DNA of 64,000 nucleotides from Hahellaceae bacterium (GTDB lineage Bacteria > Pseudomonadota > Gammaproteobacteria > Pseudomonadales > Oleiphilaceae), in assembly GCA_024234505.1 (NCBI GenBank), contig JACKOD010000003.1:124001-188000 (forward strand), given 5' to 3'. The notes under the pieces were generated by a model that made no database searches, had not been told where the DNA came from, and saw only the letters and a list, made by a program, of their open reading frames with translations. Of the stretch, positions 24,527 through 33,984 are shown in pieces. Each line of letters opens with the position of its first letter. Positions within the stretch are counted from its first letter, which is position 1. Both the position numbers and the translations under genes were made by a program.

Positions 24527-24785
24527 TTTTCATACTGTCTATGCTGGGTTTGCCCTTGGATTCAGCGCGCGTTGTCTTCCTTCAGTTTTGATTTACCGCA
24601 CACTTTTGATCGAAAAGTCGTCAGCAGACTGTCATATTTGACCATTATCAAACCCTTCTTGTAGCGCCTCTATCATACTTTGCCCACCAATTGAGATTGC
24701 GAGCGGATGTTCTGAGTTTAGATAGGGATGGTCTATTCTTGTCATGCTTGAGAACAATAATAATTTTGAACGAGTGGGGACGCCA

Positions 24786-26954
24786 ATGACCAGTTCGCCA
24801 GCTATATATGCCGATATCGAAAAGTGTGTAGATGCCATTATCGAAAAAGTAGGGAAAGATATTAAGTTTGGCATGCCGCTAGGCTTGGGAAAGCCTGTTC
24901 ACCTCGTGAATGCGCTTTATGCCAGAGCAAAAAAAGACCCTGAGTTGAAGTTAACGATTGCTTCCGCTATTTCCCTGGAGAAGCCCGGCGGAAGCAGTCG
25001 TCTGGAAAAAAACTTTATGGGGCCGTTTTCCAAGCGCGTGTTTGCCGATATCCCTGATATTGAATACGTCAAAGATCTTCGAGCCAATAAACTCCCTTCC
25101 AACGTGGTTGTACAGGAGTTTTTCTTTAAGGCGGGGAGTTTCCTGAATCACCCGGGACAGCAGCAAAACTATATCTGCACCAATTATACTCATGTCGTCA
25201 GGGATCTGGTTCGCCTAGGTGTTAACGTTGCGGCACAGATTGTAGCCAAGCGTACCATTGATGGAAAAACAACTTATAGCCTGAGTTGTAATCCGGATAC
25301 TTCGCTGGATTTGGTTCCTCGTCTTCGCGAGCTCGAAGCCAAGGGTAAGAAAATAGCGATTGTCGGCGAGGTTAACAATAATCTTCCGTTTATGGTTAAT
25401 CATGCTGAAGTCGAAGGCGATGCATTTGACATGCTGGTAGACAGCAAGGCCTATGAATATCCGCTTTTCGGTGCGCCGAATATGGCGATCACCCCCGCAG
25501 ATCATATGATCGGTTTCAATGCCAGTACCCTGTTGAAGGATGGCGGCACATTGCAGGTAGGAATTGGCTCGCTGGGAAGTGCGCTGGTTTATAGCACGAT
25601 ACTGCGTCACGAGCACAATGATGTCTATCAGACAATGATGGATGAGCTCCAGCTTTCGCAGAAGTTTCCTATCATTTCCGAAATCGGTGAACGTGGCCGG
25701 TTTGATAAAGGGTTGTACGGTTGCAGTGAGATGATGGTAGATGGCTTTATCTATCTCTATCGTGCAGGCATTCTAAAGCGGGAAGTATTTGATGACTTCG
25801 ACTTGCAAACATTGATTAATGAAGGGAAGGTACATCAAAAAGTCGACATGTCTGCATTGGATGCGTTGCTGGAGCGGGGAGTGATTTCCAGCCCGCTAAA
25901 ATCCCGCGATGTAGACTACCTCAAGAAATATGGGGTGCTTCGGGAGGGGGTTGAGTATCGGGGTGGCTCACTGGTAATTGATGATAAGGTGATCGGTGCC
26001 GATCTTGAGAATCAGGAACATCGTGATCAGCTGGTGGTTAACGCCTTGGGTGATTCACTGAAAGGTGGAATTATCATGCACGGAGGTTTCTTCCTGGGTC
26101 CGCAGAACTTCTATCAGATGTTGAGAGATCTCTCTGAAGACGAAAACAAGAAATTCTGCATGACGAGCGTGTGCTTTATAAATCATCTGTTTGATCATTT
26201 TTACGGAGACCAAAAGCTCAAGGTTGCACAGAGAAAAGAAGCTCGATTCATTAATTCGACCATGATGTACACGATGAATGGCGCGGCTGTTTCTGATGGG
26301 CTTGAAAGCGGAAAAGTCGTCAGCGGGGTAGGTGGACAATATAACTTTGTTGCCATGGCCCACGAAATTGACGACGCTCGCTCCATCCTGAAAATGAAGA
26401 GTACACGTTCTACGCCGGAAGGGGTGAAGTCCAATATCGTGTTAAATTATGGGCATATCACCATTCCAAGGCATTTGCGCGATGTGGTTGTAACGGAATA
26501 CGGTGTGGCTGATTTGTTGGGCAAGGCTGACAAAGATGTCTATATCGAGTTAATCAAGATTGCAGATTCACGCTTCCAGGATGAACTGATTTCTCAGGCG
26601 AAGGCGGTAGGTAAGATTCCGGCAGATTATCAATTGCCAGCAGAATACCGTAACAATACGCCGGAAAGGTTAATGTCTGTTTACAACAAATACAAAGCCA
26701 AAGGTTTCTTTGACCCCTTCCCGTTCGGTTGCGACTTTACAGCGGAAGAATTGAAAATTGGTAAAGCTCTGAAGGGCTTGAAGGCAAAAACCGGAACCAG
26801 GGGCGGGATGTTCAAGGCCATACTTGATGCCATAAAAATAAAGGATGTACCTCAGGATTTGCGTCCGCTCTTGCAACGAATGAGCATGGATAACCCTGCA
26901 GGACTGAAAGAAAAACTCGAACAGAAGCTGTTGTTGTCTGAATTAATGGGCTAG
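24786..26954 (+). CDS. Acetyl-CoA hydrolase/transferase family protein
   Basis: A large (722-residue) protein of the class I CoA-transferase/acetyl-CoA hydrolase family. Two Rossmann-like halves are seen: the N-terminal half begins IEKCVDAIIEKVGKDIKFGMPLGLGKP and the C-terminal half has VGGQYNFVAMAHEIDDARS, the Gly-rich CoA loop, and YGHITIPRHLRDVVVTEYGVADL. Such enzymes move CoA between acyl groups or hydrolyse acyl-CoA. It is longer than the ~500-residue yeast Ach1 type. I prefer ATG 24786 (MTSSPAIYADIEKC) with GGGGA upstream; ATG 24744 would add 14 residues. The acyl substrate is unknown. Confidence 0.85.
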   Translation: MTSSPAIYADIEKCVDAIIEKVGKDIKFGMPLGLGKPVHLVNALYARAKKDPELKLTIASAISLEKPGGSSRLEKNFMGPFSKRVFADIPDIEYVKDLRANKLPSNVVVQEFFFKAGSFLNHPGQQQNYICTNYTHVVRDLVRLGVNVAAQIVAKRTIDGKTTYSLSCNPDTSLDLVPRLRELEAKGKKIAIVGEVNNNLPFMVNHAEVEGDAFDMLVDSKAYEYPLFGAPNMAITPADHMIGFNASTLLKDGGTLQVGIGSLGSALVYSTILRHEHNDVYQTMMDELQLSQKFPIISEIGERGRFDKGLYGCSEMMVDGFIYLYRAGILKREVFDDFDLQTLINEGKVHQKVDMSALDALLERGVISSPLKSRDVDYLKKYGVLREGVEYRGGSLVIDDKVIGADLENQEHRDQLVVNALGDSLKGGIIMHGGFFLGPQNFYQMLRDLSEDENKKFCMTSVCFINHLFDHFYGDQKLKVAQRKEARFINSTMMYTMNGAAVSDGLESGKVVSGVGGQYNFVAMAHEIDDARSILKMKSTRSTPEGVKSNIVLNYGHITIPRHLRDVVVTEYGVADLLGKADKDVYIELIKIADSRFQDELISQAKAVGKIPADYQLPAEYRNNTPERLMSVYNKYKAKGFFDPFPFGCDFTAEELKIGKALKGLKAKTGTRGGMFKAILDAIKIKDVPQDLRPLLQRMSMDNPAGLKEKLEQKLLLSELMG

Positions 26955-26978
26955 CGCGTTTAAGTTATTTTGGCTATC

Positions 26979-27006
26979 GCCACTGGCGAGTGTACTCGTC
27001 AGTGGC
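26979..27006. terminator. Hairpin after the acetyl-CoA hydrolase gene
   Basis: GCCACTGGCGAGTG and TACTCGTCAGTGGC fold into a nearly perfect 13-bp stem with one G-T pair and a very tight loop, 25 bases after the stop. No T-run follows. The rest of 26955-27205 holds an AAGTTT/AAACTT palindrome (27082-27098) before the response regulator and nothing else I can name. Confidence 0.5.
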
Positions 27007-27205
27007 CTCAATTCTTTGCAACTCCCTTCTCACAATTTTCTAGAAACAGAAACTTTTAGCATTTTCGGCTGGTTAGCTGGCAAGTTTCATGTAAACTTCT
27101 AAACAAGATGTATTATTATGTAATTATCAAAGTCCACGCAGTGCAGGGGTATTGCTATACTTTGCTTGGGTGACAAGAATAATCTGGCGAAATAAGAAAA
27201 AGAGC

Positions 27206-27952
27206 ATGGATAACATAGAACAGAATGAAGCCTGGCGCATATTGATTGTTGAAGATGATGAGCGTCTGGCAGATCTCACAAAAGAGTATCTTGAAAGTAA
27301 CGGGCTGGTTGTTGCTGTTGAACCTAACGGCGGAGTGGCTGTAGAGCGAATCAGAACGGAGCAGCCAGATCTGGTAGTACTTGATTTGATGCTTCCGGGC
27401 GAGGATGGCTTAACTATCTGTCGTAAAGTCAGACCTCATTACAACGGCCCCATTTTGATGCTGACAGCGCGTACTGATGATCTTGATCAGGTACTAGGGT
27501 TGGAAATGGGCGCGGATGACTATATGTCGAAGCCGGTGCGTCCAAGGGTTTTGCTTGCCCGTATTCGTGCGTTATTGCGTCGGGTCAAGGAGCGTGGTGA
27601 GGAGCAGGTCACTACACAGCTGGCCGAGGGTGAGCAAGATCAGCCTGTCAGGCTGGTGTTTAACAACCTGGTGGTTGATAGTTCAATGCGCGAAGCCTGG
27701 TTAAGTGATGAGAGCATCGAGCTTACCAGTGCGGAATTCGATTTGTTATGGTTGCTTGCAAGTAATGCCGGAAAGGTTTTGAGCCGAGAAGAGATTTTTA
27801 CTGCATTACGCGGTATTGAATACGACGGCCAGGATCGCTCAATTGATGTTCGTGTATCACGAATTCGTCCGAAAATAGGTGACGACCCGGTGCATCCAAG
27901 GAGAATTAAAACTGTCCGAAGCAAAGGCTATTTGTTTGTTAAAGAGGTGTAA
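27206..27952 (+). CDS. OmpR-family response regulator (RstA-like)
   Basis: A 248-residue DNA-binding response regulator: receiver domain (ILIVEDDERLADLTKEYL, phosphoacceptor in LVVLDLMLPGEDG, lysine in YMSKPV) followed by a winged-helix trans_reg_C domain (LTSAEFDLLWLLASNAGKVLSRE, VSRIRPKIGDDPVHPRRIKTVR). The closest kind I recognise is RstA, supported by the RstB-like kinase downstream. Phosphorylated dimer binds promoters; target genes are unknown. I choose ATG 27206 (MDNIEQNEAW) behind an AAAAGAG site; a further ATG at 27152 would add 18 residues outside the domain. The kinase follows 35 bases later. Confidence 0.92.
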   Translation: MDNIEQNEAWRILIVEDDERLADLTKEYLESNGLVVAVEPNGGVAVERIRTEQPDLVVLDLMLPGEDGLTICRKVRPHYNGPILMLTARTDDLDQVLGLEMGADDYMSKPVRPRVLLARIRALLRRVKERGEEQVTTQLAEGEQDQPVRLVFNNLVVDSSMREAWLSDESIELTSAEFDLLWLLASNAGKVLSREEIFTALRGIEYDGQDRSIDVRVSRIRPKIGDDPVHPRRIKTVRSKGYLFVKEV

Positions 27953-27987
27953 TTGCACTGCTGACAGCCAAGCTTTTGGAGTTTCGG

Positions 27988-29553
27988 GTGAATAAACATT
28001 TTATACGTATATTTAAGGGCCTACTGCTATCTTCGATAGCGGTGGGCCTTTTTAGTTATGGTCTGACCAAAATGGTCAACTCGGTTCGATATGAGCATTA
28101 TCTGGTAGATAGTGCGGCACCTGTCATGCGCTGGCTGACTCAGTCAGGGAGTCATGTGGGGGCGCTTGCCTGGAAGGCTCAGTCGCATCCGGCATTGCAG
28201 GCGCCAGAACTGCAGCCTCTGGAGAATGCAGAGTTGAGTCGGGTTGAGCGGATTCGACTGGAAAGTGGTCAGGTATTGGTTAAAGAGCGAGAAGGGGCTT
28301 TCTATTTCTATATTTTGGCAAACCAAGGGGTATGGAGTCTGCGCTCAGAGCAGCCTTATCGTGATTTTGCGCACCTGAAGGCTTGGATTATTTCGTTCTT
28401 ACCCACAAATAACGAAGATAAAGACTCGTTATTTGATCGAATGGGGAATGAATTTGGTGTTCATGTGCGCTTTGCTGAGAAAGAGGATGTTTTGCCTCGG
28501 GCCTTGGAGGCGCTTTCAGAAAGCGAGACTTATATTTATTCGAATGTTGCAGCGAATACTTCTGATGTGGATTTGTTTGCATTAGTGCCGCTGTCCGATG
28601 GCACGATTATTCATGTGACTTTGCCTCCCCCGTTTGCATGGTTTTCATTTCCCATCGCAATCCTGATTGCGCTCTTGATTGGCGGTGGGTTAGGGGCGGT
28701 ACTTTACTGGCATATTGAGTCTCTTGAGACCCGATTACGCCGACTTGAGTCGACAGCGACGCGATTGGCGCGAGGTGAGTTAGAGGCGCGTGTAGAGGTG
28801 GATCAGGCGGATTCGATCGGGCGGCTGGGTGAAGCCTTTAATACGATGGCGGAACACATTCAGCGCTTGGTCGGAGTGCAAAGAGAGATGATTCATGCGG
28901 TTTCACATGAATTGCGCACTCCCGTTGCACGTATTAGATTTGGTGTTCAGATGATAGAGGATTGTCCCAATGAGGCGGCGGTGAAAAAGCAGCTTCTGGG
29001 TATTGATTCTGACATTCAGGAATTGGATGAACTGATTGACGAGATTCTCACCTATGCCCGATTAGAGCAAGGTGGCCCCATTCTTACCTTTCAGGAGGCG
29101 GATGTCAGGGCAATTGTAGAACAGGTTGTTTCGGAGCAGGGATCAGTTAAGCCCGGTATGTCCATTACAGCAACCTTCTCGGAGGACTCTAATCGCTGGA
29201 AAAATTCTGATATGGAGGTGAGATATATTCATCGTGCTATTCAGAATCTGGTTGGAAATGCAACTCGCTATGCGGCTTCTACTGTCAAAGTGGTGTGTGC
29301 ATTCGAAAAAGATACCTGTCGTGTGGATGTGGAGGATGACGGTCCGGGAATTCCGGAATCAGATTGGGAAAAGGTATTTACGGCCTTTGCTCGTCTGGAT
29401 GATAGCCGTACCAGAAGTTCAGGGGGGTATGGTCTGGGATTGTCTATCGTACGACGAATTTTGTATTGGCACGGGGGACAGGCTTTCCTTGGACGGAGTG
29501 AGATGGGGGGGGCGAAGTTTTCGCTGATTTGGCCGAGGAAGCAGCTTGGTTAA
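27988..29553 (+). CDS. RstB-like sensor histidine kinase
   Basis: An inner-membrane sensor kinase of 521 residues. The first helix is at about 8-28, a periplasmic domain of ~190 residues follows, and a second helix is near 220. Then come HAMP, HisKA with the His in HAVSHELRTPVARIRFG, and HATPase (NLVGNATRYA, DDGPGIPESDWEKVF, GGYGLGLSIVRRI). The HisKA and HATPase wording is that of RstB. It should phosphorylate the regulator encoded just upstream. GTG 27988 is preceded by GGAG; the earlier TTG at 27976 overlaps that site. A G8 run (29505-29512) lies near its end. The signal is unknown. Confidence 0.92.
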   Translation: MNKHFIRIFKGLLLSSIAVGLFSYGLTKMVNSVRYEHYLVDSAAPVMRWLTQSGSHVGALAWKAQSHPALQAPELQPLENAELSRVERIRLESGQVLVKEREGAFYFYILANQGVWSLRSEQPYRDFAHLKAWIISFLPTNNEDKDSLFDRMGNEFGVHVRFAEKEDVLPRALEALSESETYIYSNVAANTSDVDLFALVPLSDGTIIHVTLPPPFAWFSFPIAILIALLIGGGLGAVLYWHIESLETRLRRLESTATRLARGELEARVEVDQADSIGRLGEAFNTMAEHIQRLVGVQREMIHAVSHELRTPVARIRFGVQMIEDCPNEAAVKKQLLGIDSDIQELDELIDEILTYARLEQGGPILTFQEADVRAIVEQVVSEQGSVKPGMSITATFSEDSNRWKNSDMEVRYIHRAIQNLVGNATRYAASTVKVVCAFEKDTCRVDVEDDGPGIPESDWEKVFTAFARLDDSRTRSSGGYGLGLSIVRRILYWHGGQAFLGRSEMGGAKFSLIWPRKQLG

Positions 29554-29581
29554 AAAAAGACCGGCTTTGGCCGGTCTTTTT
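29554..29581. terminator. Bidirectional Rho-independent terminator
   Basis: AAAAAGACCGGC pairs with GCCGGTCTTTTT around a TTTG loop, with A-runs and T-runs at the two ends. It directly follows the kinase stop and lies 33 bases beyond the end of glpD on the other strand, so it can serve both convergent transcripts. Confidence 0.9.
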
Positions 29582-29613
29582 GCTTGGGGGAGAGCTCTTA
29601 GTCAAATCCGGAG

Positions 29614-31146
29614 TTACTGATTACTGGCAAGGCTTTGTTGTTGCGGATCTTCTGACAGATAAGTCTGCAATCCTTCAACTTCCTGCGCTGTAAAAAACAG
29701 ACCGAGCTTGGAACGTCTCCAGAGAATATCTTCAGCTGTTTTGGCCCACTCGGTTTTGCACAAGTACTCAACTTCTTTTTCGTACAGATTGGCACCAAAG
29801 TGCTTTCCAAGGTCTTCCAGACTTTTGGCTCCAGCCAGAAGTTTGAGTGACATGACTCCGTAGCTTCGACTTAGGCGGAGCATTAATTCCTGTGGCAACC
29901 AAGGATGAATTTCTTTAACTAATTCCTGAATGTCGCTGAGCGTTTTGGTTGCGTGAGTCGCTCCGGGAAGCGGTGCATGTGCCGTCCAGCCATCTGCCAG
30001 TTGGTTGAAATATGGGCGCAGCTTCTCAAGAGCGGCTTCGGCCAGCTTCCGATAGGTCGTAATTTTTCCGCCAAATACCGAGAGCAGAGGCATTTTCCCA
30101 TCGAAGTCTTCCACTTCCATGGTGTAATCTCGAGTGATTGCCGATGGGTCTGAAGATTCGTCATCACAAAGCGGGCGAACACCAGAATAGCTGCTGATCA
30201 CATCCGAGGCTTTTATTTGGTGTACAAAATGCTCGTTGACTACTTTGATTAAGTATTCAACCTCATCGGAGTCAATGCTAACCGTTGCTGGATCTCCTTT
30301 GTACTCTTTGTCGGTAGTGCCAATAAGCGAAAACCGCCCTTGATAAGGGATAACAAATACGATGCGCTTGTCGGTATTTTGCAATATGTAGGCACCCTCT
30401 TCGTTATGGATCTTGGGAACGATGATGTGACTGCCTTTGATCAGACGGATGCCTCTAGATGGCTGAACGCCAAGCCCATCCTTGATGATTTGGGTTACCC
30501 AGGGGCCGCCTGCATTAACCAGAGATTTGGTATGGTGAATGGTCTCTTGTCCTGATGCGACATCTTGAAGCGTGACTTTCCATAGATTTTCGCTGGTTAA
30601 TCTTTCTGCATTTACAAATCGGGTTTGGGTAAGAATCCTGGCGCCATTGCGCTGTGCGGACAATGCATTCGCAACCACAAGGCGGGCGTCATCAACCCAA
30701 CAGTCAGAATACTGTAAACCCTTTTTCATTTCTGCTTTTAACGGGCTATTGATACCGAACTTTATTCCTTTTGTTCCGGGCAGCGTATTGCGCTTGGAAA
30801 GGTTGTCGTAGAGAAACAGGCCACTTCGAATCATCAGGTAGGGGCGCAGATGAGGGCGGTGAGGCAGCGTGAATCTTAGAGGCTGCACAAGATGAGGTGC
30901 ATTGTGCAGGAGTACTTCCCGTTCGGCCAGGGCTTCCTTGACCAGCCTGAATTCATAATGCTCAAGGTACCTGAGTCCGCCGTGAATAAGCTTGCTGCTG
31001 GCTGACGATGTGGCTGATGCAAGATCGCTTTGCTCACATAGCAGAACTGACAGTCCGCGGCCTGCGGCATCAGCGGCGATACCGGTTCCATTAATGCCGC
31101 CACCAATGACGAGCATATCTAAGGTTGGGGGAGTAAGTGATAGCAT
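29614..31146 (-). CDS. glpD: Aerobic glycerol-3-phosphate dehydrogenase
   Basis: A membrane-associated FAD enzyme of 510 residues that oxidises sn-glycerol-3-phosphate to dihydroxyacetone phosphate and passes electrons to ubiquinone. The FAD-binding GGGINGTGIAADAAGRG motif is at the N-terminus, followed by SSASSKLIHGGLRYLE and the substrate-site region SYSGVRPLCDDE. A DAO_C domain closes the protein (FGGKITTYRKLAEAAL). It reads toward the shared terminator. Operator-like GlpR sites lie in its upstream region (31160-31210). Confidence 0.96.
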   Translation of the reverse strand: MLSLTPPTLDMLVIGGGINGTGIAADAAGRGLSVLLCEQSDLASATSSASSKLIHGGLRYLEHYEFRLVKEALAEREVLLHNAPHLVQPLRFTLPHRPHLRPYLMIRSGLFLYDNLSKRNTLPGTKGIKFGINSPLKAEMKKGLQYSDCWVDDARLVVANALSAQRNGARILTQTRFVNAERLTSENLWKVTLQDVASGQETIHHTKSLVNAGGPWVTQIIKDGLGVQPSRGIRLIKGSHIIVPKIHNEEGAYILQNTDKRIVFVIPYQGRFSLIGTTDKEYKGDPATVSIDSDEVEYLIKVVNEHFVHQIKASDVISSYSGVRPLCDDESSDPSAITRDYTMEVEDFDGKMPLLSVFGGKITTYRKLAEAALEKLRPYFNQLADGWTAHAPLPGATHATKTLSDIQELVKEIHPWLPQELMLRLSRSYGVMSLKLLAGAKSLEDLGKHFGANLYEKEVEYLCKTEWAKTAEDILWRRSKLGLFFTAQEVEGLQTYLSEDPQQQSLASNQ

Positions 31147-31159
31147 GATTTATCTTCCA

Positions 31160-31210
31160 TGTATTCGAAAACGAAAATCTATGTTCGAAAGTATATGCTC
31201 ATGTTCGACT
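31160..31210 (-). promoter_or_regulatory. GlpR operator candidates before glpD
   Basis: A palindrome with TTCGAAAACGAA at its core (31164-31175) matches the GlpR pattern TTCG-N4-CGAA. Two further half-sites, TATGTTCG (31180-31187) and CATGTTCG (31200-31207), are 20 bp apart, two helical turns. All lie 14-60 bases upstream of the glpD ATG. Binding is inferred from the known E. coli and Pseudomonas GlpR consensus. Confidence 0.6.
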
Positions 31211-31383
31211 GATGACAATATGCTAAACATAATGAAAAGAAACGAAAGTGTGATTTGTACAAAAGTTTTGTTATCTGGGCGGGTCTTCTGACTTGCTCAT
31301 TGAAAGTGGCGTTAAAAAAATGCGCGAGGTAGAGACAGGGAGAGGGAGGCGCAGGCGAGGCAGCCGCCTGGCGCTTTAACGTT

Positions 31384-32145
31384 CTATTCCGAAATTGTGA
31401 GCTTTAGACCATGCTCGTTCAGTATGTTAATGATGCTTTCCGGTGGGCGCTTGCTGGTAAATAAATGTGAAGCCTGGCGAATATTGCCTAGCCGGATCAT
31501 CGCATTTCGGCCGAATTTGGAGTGATCTGCGGCCAGGTAGATTTGCCTTGAGCTGTCAATAATAGCTTGTGCAACGCGAACTTCCTGATAGTCGAAATCT
31601 AGTAATTCTCCGTCATCGTCGATACCGCTGATGCCGATAATGGCGTAATCCACTTTGAACTGTTTGACAAAGTCCACGGTAGCCTCACCGATAATGCCCC
31701 CATCACGGTTTCTTACAATGCCTCCTGCGATAATTACCTTGAAATCCTCCTTGGAGCTGAGGATGCTGGCTACGTGAAGATTATTTGTGATAACCGTCAG
31801 TCCGCTATGCTTTAGCAGTGCTCTTGCGATGGTTTCATTGGTGGTGCCGATGTTGATGAACATTGACGCGTTGTCCGGAATTTTGGCGGCAACAGCTTCG
31901 GCGATGCGTTTCTTTTCTTCCAGGTGCTGTATTTTCCGGTCGTTGTATGCCGTATTCAGCGTACTTGAAGGGAGTCCTGCCCCCCCATGATAGCGTTGCA
32001 ACAGATTTTCCTGATCGAGGTAGTTTATGTCTCGACGAATCGTCTGGGGGGTCACGTTAAAATGTTGAGCCAACTCTTCGATTGTCGCGAAACCACGTTC
32101 GGTGACAAGTTCAATTATCTGTTGATGACGAGCTTCCTGTGCCAT
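31384..32145 (-). CDS. glpR: DeoR-family glycerol-3-phosphate repressor
   Basis: A 253-residue DeoR-family regulator. The N-terminal HTH (about 5-55) contains IEELAQHFNVTPQTIRRDIN, the DeoR signature, and the C-terminal sugar-phosphate-binding domain follows, with INIGTTNETIARAL and VDYAIIGISGIDDDG. GlpR represses the glp genes and is released by glycerol-3-phosphate. I choose ATG 32145 (MAQEARHQQI) with AAGG upstream; the longer form to 32193 adds 16 residues unlike the family start. It lies between glpD and the divergent glpK. Confidence 0.93.
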   Translation of the reverse strand: MAQEARHQQIIELVTERGFATIEELAQHFNVTPQTIRRDINYLDQENLLQRYHGGAGLPSSTLNTAYNDRKIQHLEEKKRIAEAVAAKIPDNASMFINIGTTNETIARALLKHSGLTVITNNLHVASILSSKEDFKVIIAGGIVRNRDGGIIGEATVDFVKQFKVDYAIIGISGIDDDGELLDFDYQEVRVAQAIIDSSRQIYLAADHSKFGRNAMIRLGNIRQASHLFTSKRPPESIINILNEHGLKLTISE

Positions 32146-32270
32146 TGGAGACCTTTTTCGCTGAACTACGGAAAAATGGCTATTATGAATCAACCGGGCA
32201 GATTTTTCAGTGAATGTTTCTATTAAAAGACAATATGGTTAATATGTGCATAATGTATGCTTATTTATCA

Positions 32271-32298
32271 AAAATATTTTCGGAAAAGAAAATATTTT
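32271..32298. promoter_or_regulatory. Perfect palindrome between glpR and glpK
   Basis: AAAATATTTTC (32271-32281) and GAAAATATTTT (32288-32298) are 11-base perfect inverted arms around GGAAAA. It lies midway in the 263-base divergent glpR/glpK region. The inner part, TTTTCGGAAAAGAAAA, is close to the GlpR core. It is the likeliest shared operator for glpK and glpR autoregulation. The rest of 32146-32408 is AT-rich. Confidence 0.6.
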
Positions 32299-32408
32299 GG
32301 CATATGTTTGATCGGGTCGTTATTATTATCCCCAAATTTGCATGACTGTTTATGTCTGCTGAAATTTGCTTTTCACAACTTTGGCTCTGACTTATTAAAG
32401 GACGAATT

Positions 32409-33884
32409 ATGGCTGGTTATATTCTTGCCATCGATCAGGGAACTACCAGTTCTCGCGCAATTATTTTTGGTGCTGACGGTATTCCACTGGCGAGTGCGCA
32501 GCGCGAATTCACGCAATTTTTTCCTGCTGACGGATGGGTTGAGCATGACCCTGAAGAAATTTGGGAAACCACGCTTGGTGTATGTCATGCGGCAATTGAG
32601 AAATCCGGATTGACGCCATCGCAAATTACGGCGATAGGGATTACCAATCAGCGAGAAACGACATTGGTATGGGATCGTAAAACAGGGAAGCCTGTTTATC
32701 GTGCCATTGTTTGGCAGGATCGCCGCACGGCGTCCTTGTGTGAGCAGCTCAAAAGTGAGCATGCCGAAGAGTTGGTTATTCGTAAAACGGGGTTATTGAT
32801 CGACCCTTATTTTTCGGCAACAAAAGTACGCTGGATTCTTGATCATGTAGAAGGTGCCAGAGACCGTGCCCGGAACGGGGAGCTGGCTTTCGGCACGATT
32901 GATACGTTCCTGTTGTGGCGTTTAACTGGTGGCAAACAACATTTAACGGATGCCACTAACGCGTCACGAACGTCATTATTTAATATTCATGATCAATCAT
33001 GGGATGAAGATCTGCTGAAGCTGTTTGATGTCCCAGCCGAGGTGCTTCCGCGTGTTTGTGATAGCTCAGACGATTTTGGTACCACGGCCAAGGATGTTTT
33101 GGGCGCAGAAATTCCCGTGTATGGCATAGCAGGCGATCAACAGGCTGCCTTGATAGGACAGGCCTGTTTTCAGCCAGGAATGGCGAAAAGCACTTACGGT
33201 ACGGGCTGCTTTCTTGTGTTGAATACCGGAGAGGTTGCAGTTAGATCGGAGAATCGCTTGCTGACAACCATCGCCTATCGATTAGGGGGCAAGGTGACTT
33301 ATGCTGTAGAAGGCAGCATATTCATCGCAGGGGCTGCGGTACAGTGGTTGCGCGATGGTCTGCAGCTAATTTCCTGTGCTTCTGAAACAGAGGCCATGGC
33401 GCACCAGACAGGCGCTGACAATCCGGTCTATCTGGTACCGGCATTTACTGGTCTGGGTGCTCCTTATTGGGATCCGCATGCGCGAGGCGCTATTATTGGG
33501 TTAACGCGAGACACCGGTATCGCCGATATCGTTACTGCAGGCTTGCAGTCTGTATGCTATCAAACCAAAGATTTGGTTCGTGCAATGCAGCACGATGGCG
33601 CAACTTATAAGGCGCTGCGTGTTGATGGTGGCATGGTAGTGAATGATTGGGTGATGCAATTCCTGTCGGATATTCTTAATGTGACGGTTGATCGGCCCAA
33701 GGTTACCGAAACAACAGCGCTGGGTGTTGCCTACCTGGCAGGGCTTAAAGCCGGGATATACAAGAGTCTGGATGAAATATCCCAGCTATGGCATTGTGAA
33801 CATCGTTTTGAGCCAGGTATGGAGCCTGAACGTCGTGAGCGACTGTATGCAGGGTGGCTGGATGCGGTAGAGCGTGTGCGTTAA
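32409..33884 (+). CDS. glpK: Glycerol kinase
   Basis: A FGGY-family kinase of 491 residues that phosphorylates glycerol to sn-glycerol-3-phosphate using ATP. The start AIDQGTTSSRAIIF is the phosphate-binding loop. The catalytic Asp region is IYGIAGDQQAALIGQ (written here as VYGIAGDQQAALIGQ), and the glycerol-site motif ITNQRETT follows the N-terminal domain. Near the end LRVDGGMVVNDWVMQ is the second FGGY signature. AAAGGA precedes the ATG by a normal distance. It feeds glpD. No glpF facilitator is within the window. Confidence 0.97.
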   Translation: MAGYILAIDQGTTSSRAIIFGADGIPLASAQREFTQFFPADGWVEHDPEEIWETTLGVCHAAIEKSGLTPSQITAIGITNQRETTLVWDRKTGKPVYRAIVWQDRRTASLCEQLKSEHAEELVIRKTGLLIDPYFSATKVRWILDHVEGARDRARNGELAFGTIDTFLLWRLTGGKQHLTDATNASRTSLFNIHDQSWDEDLLKLFDVPAEVLPRVCDSSDDFGTTAKDVLGAEIPVYGIAGDQQAALIGQACFQPGMAKSTYGTGCFLVLNTGEVAVRSENRLLTTIAYRLGGKVTYAVEGSIFIAGAAVQWLRDGLQLISCASETEAMAHQTGADNPVYLVPAFTGLGAPYWDPHARGAIIGLTRDTGIADIVTAGLQSVCYQTKDLVRAMQHDGATYKALRVDGGMVVNDWVMQFLSDILNVTVDRPKVTETTALGVAYLAGLKAGIYKSLDEISQLWHCEHRFEPGMEPERRERLYAGWLDAVERVR

Positions 33885-33901
33885 GTTCGATCAGTAGTGA
33901 T

Positions 33902-33935
33902 CAGGCGCGGAGATCTATGTGATGCTCTGCGCCTG
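33902..33935. terminator. Hairpin after glpK
   Basis: CAGGCGC (33902-33908) pairs with GCGCCTG (33929-33935), extended inward by GAG/CTC with a mismatch. It lies 17 bases after the glpK stop and has no T-run. A terminator or 3' end hairpin is plausible. Confidence 0.45.
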
Positions 33936-33984
33936 TTACGGCTGGCTTCTTGTTAAAGTGGTTTCTCGTTAAAACAGTGTTAGG

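Noticed and set aside
27082..27098. RstA box before the RstA-like regulator
   Set aside because: The AAGTTT/AAACTT palindrome does not match the known TACATNTNGTTACA consensus.
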